Shown: positions 1 through 8,849, counted from the stretch's first letter. The stretch: 51,185 bases of DNA from Hymenobacter sp. IS2118 (GCF_000715495.1 NZ_JNLX01000177.1:1-51185), one strand, 5' to 3'. Notes: generated from the letters alone by a model not told the origin. Translations and numbers: made by a program.

Positions 1-134
1 TAGTGGAACACAGCATCGGGGGTCTAAAAAGGTATCGTATTTTATCAGACCGTTTGCGGATGCACAACCTGGAACAGTTCGATGTGGCGCTGGAAGTGTG
101 TGCAGGTTTGTGGAATTTCTGCTTAACTCATTGA
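1..134 (+). CDS. IS transposase, C-terminal fragment (window edge)
   Basis: The frame starting at base 3 reads the last 43 residues of a DDE transposase. It opens VEHSIGGLKRYRILSDR and ends WNFCLTH before a TGA at 132-134. The E in VEHSIGGLKRY fits the third acidic residue of the DDE triad, followed by the K/R-rich helix usual in IS5-like (DDE_Tnp_4) enzymes. The rest lies upstream of the window, so I cannot tell whether the element is intact. The right end of the element probably lies within about 20-25 bp after the stop, because homology of the interrupted ATPase resumes near base 155. Family placement is by eye; the exact IS group is not assigned. Confidence 0.75.
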   Translation, partial: VEHSIGGLKRYRILSDRLRMHNLEQFDVALEVCAGLWNFCLTH

Positions 135-1285
135 TAAACCGCTACAACAACTCTCTTGAACAGGATGCCGACCCGCGACGCCGCCCCAATACCGCCGAAG
201 TAGCCCAGCGGAATGCTCACTACCAATGCGCAGGGACACGAAATAACCAGGAACACCAGCGCCCGGTAAAGCCAGGTGCGAAATACGTAGTCATCGACCA
301 CGAAGTACGGCACCGCGATAACCAGCACGGCCAGCGCCACCACAATCGGGGTGTATATTTTGGCGAAGCGCGTGATGAACTGCTGCGTTTTGGCCTTGCG
401 GCCCACGGCGTCCTGCACCATCGCCAGAATCCGGGCCAGCCTGGTATCCTGGTAGGTGGCCGTGACGGTGAGCTGCACCAGCTGGGTAAGGTTAATCATG
501 CCGGCCAGCACGGCTTCGCCCGGCTGCTTGGTTTGCGGGGCTGCTTCGCCGGTGAGGGCAGCGGTATTGAAGCTGGCTGGGGCCGTATTCAGGGTGCCGT
601 CGAGCGGCACCTGGCCACCGGGCTTCACCTCAATCACGTCGCCGAGCTGCACCTGGCTGGGTTCTAGTACCAGGGTTTGGCCGGCGCGCACCACGGTTAC
701 TTCGGTGGCCTGAATTTCGAGTAGCGCCCGAATGCTGCGCTTGGCCCGGTTCACGGCCGCGTCCTGAAACAGCTCGCCGATGGTGTAGAACAGCATCACG
801 GCCACGCCCTCCGGGTATTCGCCAATGGCAAACGCGCCCACGGTGGCCAGACTCATCAGCAAAAACTCGTTGAAAACATTGCCCGATGGAATACTCAGCA
901 CGGCCGAGCGAACCACCTTCCAGCCCACGAGCAAAAACGCCACCCCGTACCACAGCAGCCGCACCACACCCGTAAAAAAGGGCACTTCGGCCGAAAAATA
1001 GTCCAGCGCCAGACCCACCAGCAGCAACACCAGGCTCACGCCGGGCCACAGATACGGGTTGGCCGAAGGCTCGCCGTGCGAGTGGCCGTCATGCGAGTGG
1101 CCGTCATGCGTTGTCGACGACTGCTTGGGCAGGGCGGGCGCATGGTCGTGGCCGGGCACGTCGTGCCCCTGGGGCGCGGCGGCAGCAGCGGGCGTAAGCT
1201 GCTCGCGGTTGATAGCGCCCACGTTTTCAGGCTCAATCTGCTTGGCGGTGTTCAGCTTTTCGCCGGTATCGGAAGGGTCAGTCAT
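128..1285 (-). pseudogene. Heavy-metal P1B-type ATPase, truncated by IS insertion
   Basis: N-terminal half of a P1B ATPase exporting a soft divalent metal (Zn/Cd/Co/Pb class by family likeness). Visible parts, in 385 residues from the ATG at 1285: a His-rich cytosolic tail (about 41-70, HDGHSHDGHSH) in place of an HMA domain, membrane helices from about 80, the actuator motif TGEA at 245-248, and the ion-site CPC at 350-352 (SCPCALV). Homology stops at GILFK (373-377), just before the phosphorylation motif DKTGT, and eight unrelated residues from the IS follow to the stop. The whole P- and N-domain is missing, so the product cannot hydrolyse ATP. A TTG at 1306 is an alternative start. The lost 3' half should lie on the far side of the IS, outside the window. 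Confidence 0.9.
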
Positions 1286-1351
1286 AGTGGCATCGGGGAA
1301 AGGCAAGGGCCAGCACGACGCGCCGGGGCAAACGGCTTGTACGCGGGAAGG

Positions 1352-1543
1352 CTATTGGCCGTCGTTTTCTTCAGGTTTCACCTTCTTCAACGCTTCCGTT
1401 AGCGACTGCTGGAGCCGGGCTCCGGAATCGGCCGCGGCTTTCAGGTCGATTTTATAGGTCTTCTGCAGCTGCTCCCAGTCCTCAATCGAGATGAAAACCC
1501 CGGTGATTTTTCCTTTGTCGTCCGATAAGTATTTGATGTCCAT
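1352..1543 (-). CDS. Small acidic protein, antitoxin-like
   Basis: A 63-residue protein beginning MDIKYLSDDKGKITGVFIS, then IEDWEQLQKTY and a charged helical tail. The beta-rich start followed by a helix with an E-W motif resembles small antitoxins of the Phd/RelB kind and orphan Bacteroidota homologues; this is resemblance only. The ATG at 1543 is chosen because the longer frame to 1609 would start inside a palindromic repeat. It lies 66 bp upstream of the broken ATPase on the same strand. No toxin gene is adjacent, so a toxin-antitoxin role is unsupported. Confidence 0.6.
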   Translation of the reverse strand: MDIKYLSDDKGKITGVFISIEDWEQLQKTYKIDLKAAADSGARLQQSLTEALKKVKPEENDGQ

Positions 1544-1585
1544 AATATGGTTGTTTGGTGAAGCCGTTTGGAAGGTCGTCGACGA

Positions 1586-1673
1586 GTCATGCAGAGCGCA
1601 GCGAAGCATCTCGCTCGCACCGTTGAGTCAGTGCGACGGTGCGAGCGAGATGCTTCGCTACGCTCTGCATGAC
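1586..1673. repeat. 38-bp near-perfect inverted repeat (GTCATGC family)
   Basis: Arms 1586-1623 and 1636-1673 are reverse complements with a single mismatch; the 12-nt loop is tgagtcagtgcg. Each arm starts GTCATGC at the outside and contains CGAAGCATCTCGC. The same outer and core words occur in the 40-bp palindrome at 22933-23045, so both look like members of one dispersed family. There is no T-run, so it is not a simple terminator. Confidence 0.9.
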
Positions 1674-1714
1674 CGTTATTTTTATTTCTGCTTATTCGAG
1701 AACGAGTTTAACGT

Positions 1715-3916
1715 TTACGGCTGGCCCGGCCGGTACGTTTTTTCGGCGTTGGCTTTCACGTCCTCTGGATAAAAGCGCACTTCCTTGAAACCGCCATTCG
1801 TGTATAACGCGGCCTGGTCGGTGAAGTGGGGCGTGCCGGGGCGGCTGCTCTGCCCGCCCGTCACCACCGAGCGCGCCTTGATGCGCGGCCCGAACTCGAC
1901 CACGGCCACGAAGCTGTTGCCCACGGTGCCGTAGCGTTTTTTGGTGCCGGGGTAGGCGCGCGCCCCAAAAGCCGCCAGCGAGCCCCACGACGAGGAGGTG
2001 AAGGCAACCGGCAGACTGGGCTTTTGGTCGTCGTAGGTTTCCTGGATGTTTCCGGTCAGGCGCTGGAAGCGGTTGATGTCGCCCCAAGGTGTTTTCCAGG
2101 TGCCAAAGGCGCGGGTCAGGTCGTCCTGGGCTTCGGCCAGCGCGGCTAGCTTTTCCTGGGGGCTGGTGTTGGCCAGGGCAAACTTGGTGAAGCTGATGTA
2201 GTCCTGCTGCGGTTGGGCGGCGGGCACACGGGCGCGGGCTTTGGCCAGCAGCCGCTCGGCCCAGTAGATGGCTACCGTCTGGGCCACCGAGGTTTGGCTG
2301 TAGTTGTGGTTCCAGGCGCGGAGGATTTCGATGGCTTCGGCCGTGGCGGGCGCGGCGGCTCTTTCGGCCGAAGTGGGCTGGTAGGCCGTGAGCAGCGGCG
2401 GCAGCATATCGTCGAAAGCCGTCAGGTGCGGGTCGTTGGCGGCGGCTACCAGGGTATCGAGGGTGAACACGGATTTGGCGCTGAGCACGCGCACGGCGTT
2501 GAGGCCGCGGTAGTTTTCGGCGTCGGGCGCCATGTAGCTGGGGAATTTGGCCGCCACCGGGCTGCTGGCGCCCGCCGCCGTAAACGGCGTCGAGTTGCAG
2601 TTCTGGATGAAGCCGCTGGCCGGGTTGTGCACCTGCACCAGCTCGCTCACACCGTGAAAACCCTTCCATTCGGTGGCCGGGTTGCTGCCGTCCACCGGCT
2701 GGCTCCAGTCAAATTTAGCGTCGCGCTTGGGCATAAAATTGCCGTGCCAATAGGCAATGCTGCCCTTGCTGTCGGCAAAAACCGTGTTGTTGGAAGCGTT
2801 GCCGTTCAGCTTCATTACTTCCTGAAAGCTGGCGTAGCCGGTGGCCTTGGTGCGCAGGTACGACTGCTGCAAAGCCGCCAGCGGCTCGTTCATCATGCGC
2901 ACGGCCACCCATTCGTTTTCCGATTTCTGGCCCACGATGGGGCCGTGGTGGGTGCGATACAAGGTGTAGGCGCGGCGCAGGATTTTGCTGCCGTCGCGGT
3001 AGGGCAGCGACACTTTTTCGGTTTTCACGGGCCGCAGCTTGCCGCCGTATTTGTAGAAGAATTTGCCGTCTTTTTTCTCAATCGTTTCGAGGTACTCGTC
3101 CATCGAGTCGGCCTGGCTGGAGGTGTGCATCCAGCCGCAGTTCTCATTGAATCCCTGGTACACGAAAAACTGGCCCCAGGTCACGGCGCCGTACGCATTC
3201 AGGCCCTGTTGGCTCACCATCTGCACTTCGGAGCGGAAGTAGAACGAGGTGTGCGGGTTGATGAGCAGCAGCGCATTGCCGCTAGCGGTTTTGCCCGGCG
3301 CGATGGCGAAACCATTGGAGCCCACCGGCTCCCGTTCCCGCTTCTCAAAATCAGTATTAAGCCACGAGCTGGACTTCTTCTGGCTGTAAAACGCCTTCAG
3401 TCGCTCAATGCTCACCACGCTGATATTGCCGCCAATGCTGCCTTCGCTGAACATTAGCGGCATCCAGGGCTGGAAGCGGCGCAGCAGCCGGGGCTTCACG
3501 GTGGGGTGAGTAGCGAGGTAGTAGTTGGTGCCGGCCGCGAAGGCGTCCAGCAGCTTCTTCATCTCCGGCGGCGTTTTTTTGTAGATGGTAATGGCCTGGC
3601 TGCTATCCATGAAGAGCCGGGCGCGCAGGTCGTGGGCCAGTGCGGCCTCGCCCTCCACCTCCGCCAGCCGGCCGATGGCGTCGAGGTAGTTCATTTCCAC
3701 GCGGTCAAAATCGTCCTCGCACTGCGTGTAAAGCAGCCCGAACACCGCGTCAGCATCGGTTTTGCCGTAGATGTGGGGTACGCCGTAGGTGTCGCGGGTA
3801 ATGGAAACCTGCTGGGCCTGCTGCTTCCAGGCCGCTAGCTCGGTTGGCTTAAAAGCCTGCCCGTGGGCCGCGGCGCCGGCAAAAACAAGCAGTAGGGAGA
3901 GGGAAAATTTTAGCAT
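1715..3916 (-). CDS. Penicillin acylase family protein (Ntn hydrolase)
   Basis: A 733-residue secreted amidase of the penicillin/aculeacin/acyl-homoserine-lactone acylase family. These are made as a precursor that cleaves itself into alpha and beta chains. A signal peptide (1-19, ending AHGQ) is followed by the family's opening motif RDTYGVPHIYG (41-51). The autocatalytic site is GSNGFA, with Ser200 the expected N-terminal nucleophile of the beta chain. An NPH motif (220-222) and NGNASNN later in the chain also fit. The length is normal. It probably acts in the periplasm or outside on an N-acyl amide; the substrate (beta-lactam, acyl-homoserine lactone or lipopeptide) cannot be read from sequence. 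A TACTTTG box lies 44 bp upstream of the ATG. Neighbours give no pathway hint. Confidence 0.92.
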   Translation of the reverse strand: MLKFSLSLLLVFAGAAAHGQAFKPTELAAWKQQAQQVSITRDTYGVPHIYGKTDADAVFGLLYTQCEDDFDRVEMNYLDAIGRLAEVEGEAALAHDLRARLFMDSSQAITIYKKTPPEMKKLLDAFAAGTNYYLATHPTVKPRLLRRFQPWMPLMFSEGSIGGNISVVSIERLKAFYSQKKSSSWLNTDFEKREREPVGSNGFAIAPGKTASGNALLLINPHTSFYFRSEVQMVSQQGLNAYGAVTWGQFFVYQGFNENCGWMHTSSQADSMDEYLETIEKKDGKFFYKYGGKLRPVKTEKVSLPYRDGSKILRRAYTLYRTHHGPIVGQKSENEWVAVRMMNEPLAALQQSYLRTKATGYASFQEVMKLNGNASNNTVFADSKGSIAYWHGNFMPKRDAKFDWSQPVDGSNPATEWKGFHGVSELVQVHNPASGFIQNCNSTPFTAAGASSPVAAKFPSYMAPDAENYRGLNAVRVLSAKSVFTLDTLVAAANDPHLTAFDDMLPPLLTAYQPTSAERAAAPATAEAIEILRAWNHNYSQTSVAQTVAIYWAERLLAKARARVPAAQPQQDYISFTKFALANTSPQEKLAALAEAQDDLTRAFGTWKTPWGDINRFQRLTGNIQETYDDQKPSLPVAFTSSSWGSLAAFGARAYPGTKKRYGTVGNSFVAVVEFGPRIKARSVVTGGQSSRPGTPHFTDQAALYTNGGFKEVRFYPEDVKANAEKTYRPGQP

Positions 3917-3959
3917 AAGAGAGGACGAGATGAAGGACGGAGTTCTTCGCTTCAGCTCC

Positions 3960-3966
3960 CAAAGTA
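3960..3966 (-). promoter_or_regulatory. Putative -7 promoter box of the acylase gene
   Basis: The minus strand reads TACTTTG, close to the Bacteroidota -7 consensus TAnnTTTG, 44 bp before the ATG at 3916. No convincing -33 TTTG was found, so this is by position and resemblance. Confidence 0.45.
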
Positions 3967-4251
3967 AGGCCTGGGATGGGCACTATGAGCCGCAGCCGGG
4001 CGCGGGGCCCACGCCCGCCGCCCGATAGACTGCCCGCCAAGATTGATTTTGTAACCGGCAAACCAAGCCGCTGAGGCGTTGAAGGGATGCACTGAGCCAG
4101 CCAGAATCGGTGCTAAACCGGATGCCCCGGCTCCCGTAAACAGAAATCCAAGGGCGCACTGCCGTGGCAGCCTCGCGCGCGAGCCGGGCTAGCTGGGGCA
4201 GGGCTGATTTTTGAAGGCTGGCCCCATGGCCGCCGCTGCGCTTTATATACT
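3967..4251. other. Intergenic region without a recognised gene
   Basis: Together with 3917-3966 this is a 335-bp divergent gap between the acylase gene and the DUF421 gene. It is GC-rich and holds short dyads such as CTCGCGCGCGAG near 4171-4182, but no ORF with family resemblance, no RNA gene and no clear promoter for the DUF421 gene other than an AT-rich ctttatatac just before its ATG. Confidence 0.5.
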
Positions 4252-4809
4252 ATGGAACATTTTTTCTTTTCCAGCTGGACCAGCGTGGGACGCACCGTCG
4301 TTATTGGGACGCTGGCTTACGCCAGCCTGATTTTGCTGCTGCGGGTATCGGGCAAACGTACTTTGTCGAAGATGAACGCCTTCGACTTTGTCGTTACGGT
4401 GGCTATGGGCTCCATCCTGGCCTCGGTGCTGCTCAATAAAAGTGTGCCGCTGCTCGATGGCCTGGTGGCCTTCATCCTGCTTATCAGCCTGCAGTTTGTC
4501 ATTACCTGGCTGGCTGTGCGCTACAAGTGGGTGAGCCAACTGGTGAAGGCCGAACCAGCCTTGCTGGTGTACCAGGGGCACTACCTGCACCAGGTGATGA
4601 AGGCTGAACGGATGACGGAAGGCGAAATTCTGGCTGGGTTGCGGGCCCGCGGCATTGCCTCGCTGGAAGAAGTGGCCGCCGTAATCCTGGAAACTGATGG
4701 CACGCTCAACGTCCTGAAAAGTGCTCCCCAAGGGCCAGGTTCGGCCCTGCAGCACGTCGCTAACATGCCCGGACAACTAACACCGGAAAACGGTGCTGGC
4801 AACCGGTAA
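4252..4809 (+). CDS. DUF421 (YetF-type) membrane protein
   Basis: 185 residues. Three hydrophobic segments (about 15-33, 45-60 and 68-88) precede a cytosolic C-terminal domain. The helix junction carries the DUF421 signature RVSGKRTLSKMNAFDFVVTV and MGSILASV; the soluble part has the usual ALLVYQGHY and EILAGLRARGI blocks. Family members are bacterial inner-membrane proteins of unclear function, in Bacillus linked to sporulation and stress. Length is typical. An 87-bp gap separates it from the DUF2254 gene on the same strand, so co-transcription is possible. Confidence 0.88.
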   Translation: MEHFFFSSWTSVGRTVVIGTLAYASLILLLRVSGKRTLSKMNAFDFVVTVAMGSILASVLLNKSVPLLDGLVAFILLISLQFVITWLAVRYKWVSQLVKAEPALLVYQGHYLHQVMKAERMTEGEILAGLRARGIASLEEVAAVILETDGTLNVLKSAPQGPGSALQHVANMPGQLTPENGAGNR

Positions 4810-4896
4810 TGCCCAACCGTTGCGTTTTTCCGTAGAAATTACCGGGCTAGAAGTAGCTCGCAACGCTTATCAACCCGAGTTGTTACAAGCCCTTAG

Positions 4897-6225
4897 ATGA
4901 ATAGAATCCGCCTCGCCTGGTCCAATCTCAACGCCAGCCTGTGGTTTGTGCCCACCCTGATGGTGACCACCGCCCTCGTGCTGGCCTACGGGCTGGTGAT
5001 GCTGGACGACTACATCGAGCACAAGTGGCTACAGGACTACCCCATGCTGTTTGGGGCCGGGGCCGACGGCGCCAGGGGCATGCTCACGGCCATTGCCGGC
5101 TCCATGATTACGGTAGCGGGCCTCATTTTTTCGCTCACGCTGGCCACGCTGGCCCAGGTATCGAGCCAGTACACCCCGCGGGTGCTGCGCAACTTCATGG
5201 GCGACCGCGCCAACCAGCTGGTGCTGGGCTTCTTCGTGAGCATTTTCGTGTATTGCCTGATTGTATTGCGCACTATTCGGGGCGGCGACGAAGGCCGGTT
5301 TATTCCCTCGCTGGCGGTGGCGGGCGGGCTGGTGCTGGCCCTGGTGAGCATCGGGGTGCTCATCTTTTTCATTCACCACATCGCGTCCTCCATTCAAGCG
5401 TCCACCATTATTGCCAGGGCTGCGGCCGAAACCCAGAACGCTTTGGAAAACCTGTTTCCGAAGCAGATGGGCCACGAAGCCACTGCCGCCGAGGCCACCG
5501 ACTGGCGCGAAACCGACCACCAGTGGCGCGCCATTCTGGCCCCGCGTAGCGGCTACGTGCAGGATGTTAACAACGACGGCCTGCTGGCTTTTGCCTGCGA
5601 AATCAACGGCGTGGTGCGCATGGAACGGGGCATTGGCAGCTTTGTGGCTCAGGAAGCCCCGCTGGTTTGGGTGGCCCGCTACGACGGCCAGCCTTTCGCC
5701 GCCCCCGACGAAGAAACCCGCCAGCGGCTGTGCAACACTTACAGCATTGGCGACCTGCGTACCATCGACCAGGACCTGGGTTTTGGCTTCCGCCAGCTGG
5801 TCGATATTGCCCTTAAAGCATTGTCGCCGGGCATCAACGATACTACTACGGCCGTGTTTTGCGTCGACCAGCTGGGCGCCCTGCTCAGCCTGCTGGCCGA
5901 CCGTAAGCTCAATGAGCCGCTCCGGGCCGAGGATGGCCGGGTACGGGTGGTGGCCAAAGTCACGACCTTTGCCACGTACGCGGGCCTGGCGTTTGACCAG
6001 ATTCGGCGCAGTGCGGAATCCAACGTGGCGGTGCTGCTGCGTCTGCTCACCGCTATTGAAACCGCGGCCCGTCGCACCAGCGACCACGACCGGCTGGCTA
6101 TTTTGCAGCAGCAGGCCGACCGGGTACGCGAGCAAGCCGACGAGATGCTGTCCTTCGACTACGAAAAGCAGGAAGTGCGGGCGCGCTACCTGGAGGTGAG
6201 CAAAATGATGCGAGCAGCCGCCTAA
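4897..6225 (+). CDS. DUF2254 integral membrane protein
   Basis: 442 residues with four predicted membrane helices in the N-terminal half (about 15-35, 60-85, 105-125, 133-160) and a soluble C-terminal domain. Recognisable family features are GMLTAIAGSMITVAGLIFSLTL, here interrupted by no gaps, the helix VSSQYTPRVLRNFMGDR, and ALSPGINDTTTA in the soluble part. DUF2254 proteins have no established function. The start ATG at 4897 is the only good one. The gene ends just before a hairpin terminator and converges on the Fe-S carrier gene. Confidence 0.88.
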   Translation: MNRIRLAWSNLNASLWFVPTLMVTTALVLAYGLVMLDDYIEHKWLQDYPMLFGAGADGARGMLTAIAGSMITVAGLIFSLTLATLAQVSSQYTPRVLRNFMGDRANQLVLGFFVSIFVYCLIVLRTIRGGDEGRFIPSLAVAGGLVLALVSIGVLIFFIHHIASSIQASTIIARAAAETQNALENLFPKQMGHEATAAEATDWRETDHQWRAILAPRSGYVQDVNNDGLLAFACEINGVVRMERGIGSFVAQEAPLVWVARYDGQPFAAPDEETRQRLCNTYSIGDLRTIDQDLGFGFRQLVDIALKALSPGINDTTTAVFCVDQLGALLSLLADRKLNEPLRAEDGRVRVVAKVTTFATYAGLAFDQIRRSAESNVAVLLRLLTAIETAARRTSDHDRLAILQQQADRVREQADEMLSFDYEKQEVRARYLEVSKMMRAAA

Positions 6226-6228
6226 TGC

Positions 6229-6260
6229 AAAAAGCCTCCGCCGAAGGGCAGAGGCTTTAA
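6229..6260. terminator. Hairpin terminator between convergent genes
   Basis: AAAGCCTC at 6231-6238 pairs with GAGGCTTT at 6251-6258, flanked by A on the left and T on the right, so it can serve both the DUF2254 gene and the minus-strand Fe-S carrier gene. Confidence 0.65.
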
Positions 6261-6312
6261 GTTGATTATGAAACGGCAGATTCCGAGGATTCTGTGCCGG
6301 GTCAGTCAGCAG

Positions 6313-6660
6313 TTAGGCGGAGAACGACGAGCCGCAGCCGCAGGTGCTTTTGGCCTGGGGGTTGTTGAAGACGAAGCCGCGGGCATTGAGGCCGTCCTGG
6401 AAGTCAACTTCCATACCCAGCACGTACATGGCGTGCTTCTTATCCATGATGAGTTTCAGGCCGTCGAGGTCGTAGGTTTCGTCGGCATCCTTGGCTTTGT
6501 CGAAGCCGAGCAGGTAGCTCATGCCCGAGCAGCCGCCGCCCTGCACGCCAATGCGCAGGCCGTAATCGGCGGGCACGTTCTTCTCCTGAATGATATTTTT
6601 CACCTCAACCACGGCGCGGTCGGTGAGGGTAATGGGGGCGAGGGTGGCAACGGAAGCCAT
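6313..6660 (-). CDS. A-type iron-sulfur carrier (IscA/ErpA/SufA family)
   Basis: 115 residues. A-type carriers receive Fe-S clusters from a scaffold and hand them to apoenzymes in the cytoplasm. The three ligand cysteines are present: Cys44 in GGGCSGMSY and Cys107/Cys109 in STCGCGSSFS near the C-terminus. The body (ITLTDRAVVEVKNIIQE) fits the HesB/IscA fold and length. The ATG at 6660 is preferred over an upstream in-frame codon that would add a basic, unrelated 36 residues. No isc or suf genes are nearby, so the subtype cannot be decided. Confidence 0.93.
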   Translation of the reverse strand: MASVATLAPITLTDRAVVEVKNIIQEKNVPADYGLRIGVQGGGCSGMSYLLGFDKAKDADETYDLDGLKLIMDKKHAMYVLGMEVDFQDGLNARGFVFNNPQAKSTCGCGSSFSA

Positions 6661-6793
6661 AATAAAAGATGATTTAGAGCGAGGTGGACAACAAAGATAC
6701 GGCGGGCGCCGGAGTGGCCCGCAGCACGGCATCAGCGAAGAAACAGCAGTTGGGGGGCGGTGGTTCACGGCGTAAGTTTGCAGCCTGTGCGGT

Positions 6794-6858
6794 AAGCTTT
6801 AGCTTGCCGTATTTCGCCCGATTATTGCCACTATTGCCACTACGGCAAGCTAAAGCTT
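6794..6858. repeat. 18-bp perfect inverted repeat
   Basis: AAGCTTTAGCTTGCCGTA at 6794-6811 is the exact reverse complement of 6841-6858, around a 29-nt spacer. It ends 8 bp before the ATG at 6867, so it would sit in the 5' region of that gene's transcript. No T-run follows. Different in sequence from the other palindromes in the window. Confidence 0.85.
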
Positions 6859-6866
6859 CCCCATTT

Positions 6867-7403
6867 ATGGATTCCACTACCTATTTATTCGACCTCCTGA
6901 AAATCATTCTGCCCGCCCTCATCGTGGCCGGCGCCATTTATCTGCTCTTCAAGCAGTTTTTGGAGAAAGAGCAGCAGCGCCGGCTGATTGAGCTGCGGCT
7001 GGAGAGCCACAAAACCACCCTGCCGCTGCGCCTGCAGGCCTACGAGCGGGTGGTGATGCTGCTGGAGCGTATCTCGCCGAACAACATCCTCGTGCGGCTG
7101 AGCAGCGCCGGCCAGTCGGCGCCCGACTTCCATCGCTTGCTCCAGCAGGAAATCCGCGCCGAGTACGAGCACAACCTTTCCCAGCAGCTCTATATTTCCG
7201 GCGATGCCTGGACGCTGGTGAAAGAAGCCAAAGAAAACGTGCTGACGATGGTGAACCGCGCCTTCCACGGCATCCAAAACCCCAGCCAGGCCCGCGGCAC
7301 CGAACTGGCCAAGCGCATTCTGGAAGGCCTGATGACGGACGGAGCCGAGCCCACCGCGCAAGCATTGGCCGTGGTGAAAAACGAGGCCGCCGGCTTGTTC
7401 TAA
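6867..7403 (+). CDS. Conserved membrane-anchored protein, function unknown
   Basis: 178 residues beginning MDSTTYLFDLLKIILPALIV. One N-terminal membrane helix (about 9-28) is followed by a long charged, mostly helical cytosolic domain (EKEQQRRLIELRLESHKTT, LQAYERVVMLLERIS). I recall similar small anchored proteins in Hymenobacter and other Bacteroidota, with no assigned function. The ATG at 6867 is chosen because the longer frame from 6684 crosses the inverted repeat and lacks family character. Stops 5 bp before a large inverted-repeat element. Confidence 0.7.
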   Translation: MDSTTYLFDLLKIILPALIVAGAIYLLFKQFLEKEQQRRLIELRLESHKTTLPLRLQAYERVVMLLERISPNNILVRLSSAGQSAPDFHRLLQQEIRAEYEHNLSQQLYISGDAWTLVKEAKENVLTMVNRAFHGIQNPSQARGTELAKRILEGLMTDGAEPTAQALAVVKNEAAGLF

Positions 7404-7408
7404 GCGAG

Positions 7409-7607
7409 GGTTGGTTGAAGTGAAAAACTCCCCTCCTTACTAAGGAGGGGACATTTCAGCGAAGCTGAAATTGGGGTGGTTGCGCCCGTCGGACAACGCC
7501 TGAATGTACTGGCCGCCTGCCGCTCAACGCCCGCAACCACCCCGATTTTCGCTGGCGCGAAAATATCCCCTCCTTGGTAAGGAGGGGAGTTCAACCCTTC
7601 AACTAAC
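7409..7607. repeat. Inverted-repeat element of the CCCCTCCTT family (copy 1)
   Basis: A roughly 195-bp MITE-like element between two convergent genes. The left half (about 7409-7486) and right half (about 7530-7607) are divergent reverse complements. Each half carries AACTCCCCTCCTT near its outer edge, then AAGGAGGGGA, a short internal hairpin (TTTCAGCGAAGCTGAAA on the left, TTTTCGCTGGCGCGAAAA on the right) and GGGGTGGTTGCG at its inner edge. A related element lies at 37622-37860. It has no coding capacity. Confidence 0.85.
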
Positions 7608-7612
7608 CCTTG

Positions 7613-8749
7613 CTACACCGCCACGCTCACAGCCTCAATGGCGCGTTGGTAGCACTCCTCGTAGAGCGGCACAATCTTTTCCACGGCAAATTCCTCGGCG
7701 CGGGCGCGGGCAGCAGCTTTGAAGCGTGGGAGGTTTTCGTCGTCCAAGATGTAGAGGGCATTCTTGACCATGTCGGCCACATCGCCGATTTCGCTGATGG
7801 TGCCGGTTACGCCGTGCACGTTCAGCTCGGGAATGCCGCCGGCGTTGGTGCTCACCACGGGCACTTCGCAGGCCATGGCTTCCAGCGCAGCGAGGCCGAA
7901 GCTTTCGTTTTCGGAAGGCATCAGAAACAGGTCGCCCACGCTCAATACCTCTTCTACGGCTTCGAGCTTGCCCAAAAAGCGCAGGTCGCGGTGGCAGTCG
8001 AGGTCGCGGGCCAGCTTTTCCATGCGGCTGCGGTCGGGGCCATCGCCCACTAGCAGCAACTTGGCCGGGATTTCCTTCCGCACGCCACAGAAAATACGCA
8101 GCACGTCTTCCACGCGCTTCACAGCGCGGAAGTTGCTGGTATGCACGAGCAGCTTCTCGCCTTCAGGTGCAATAGCGGCCCGGAAATGGCTCTTTTCCTG
8201 CTTTTTAAAGCGATGCAGGTCGATGAAGTTGGGGATGACGGTGATATCTTTCTCGACCGCGAAATACTCGTAGGTTTCGCGCCGCAAATCCGCCGATACC
8301 GACGTCACGGCATCGCTCTGGTTGATGCTGAACGTGACCACGGGTTCGAAATTGGGGTCTTTGCCCACCAGCGTAATATCGGTGCCGTGCAAGGTGGTAA
8401 CTACCGGAATCTGGATGCCGCGGGCCCGCAGAATCTGCTTGGCCATAAACGCCGCCGAGGCGTGCGGAATGGCGTAGTGCACGTGCAGCACGTCGAGCTT
8501 TTCGTTCTGCACGATATCCACCATTTTGCTGGTCAGGGCCAGCTCGTAGGGCGGAAACTGGAAGAGTGGATAGGCCGGAACGTACACCTCGTGGTAGAAG
8601 AGGTTTTCGTTGAAAAAGTCTAGCCGCACCGGCTGGCTGTAGGTGATAAAATGCACGCGGTGGCCACGCTGGGCTAGGGCCTTGCCCAGTTCCGTGGCCA
8701 CCACGCCGGAGCCGCCAAAGGTGGGATAACAAACGATGCCGATATTCAT
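7613..8749 (-). CDS. bshA: N-acetyl-alpha-D-glucosaminyl L-malate synthase
   Basis: 378 residues. BshA is the GT4-family glycosyltransferase that joins UDP-GlcNAc to L-malate, the first step of bacillithiol synthesis. The N-terminus MNIGIVCYPTFGGSGVVAT is the BshA signature; VLHVHYAIPHA, TTLHGTDITLVG and SNFRAVKRVEDV are family blocks. The C-terminal donor site has ENESFGLAALEAMA with the E-x7-E pattern. The ATG at 8749 is chosen by homology; the longer frame adds 26 unrelated residues. It implies that the organism uses bacillithiol as a low-molecular-weight thiol, as expected for this phylum. bshB and bshC are not in the window. Confidence 0.96.
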   Translation of the reverse strand: MNIGIVCYPTFGGSGVVATELGKALAQRGHRVHFITYSQPVRLDFFNENLFYHEVYVPAYPLFQFPPYELALTSKMVDIVQNEKLDVLHVHYAIPHASAAFMAKQILRARGIQIPVVTTLHGTDITLVGKDPNFEPVVTFSINQSDAVTSVSADLRRETYEYFAVEKDITVIPNFIDLHRFKKQEKSHFRAAIAPEGEKLLVHTSNFRAVKRVEDVLRIFCGVRKEIPAKLLLVGDGPDRSRMEKLARDLDCHRDLRFLGKLEAVEEVLSVGDLFLMPSENESFGLAALEAMACEVPVVSTNAGGIPELNVHGVTGTISEIGDVADMVKNALYILDDENLPRFKAAARARAEEFAVEKIVPLYEECYQRAIEAVSVAV

Positions 8750-8849
8750 AGAGGAGCTAACGCGAAAAGGAGCGTCGCGTTCTGCGTAACCGGCATTATT
8801 CCGAATTGTTAATATCCCGGCCCGCAATCTTACAATGGCGCTTTTGGCG

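Noticed and set aside
1352..1543. Toxin-antitoxin module around the small antitoxin-like gene
   Set aside because: No toxin-like ORF is adjacent on either strand; the neighbour is an ATPase remnant.
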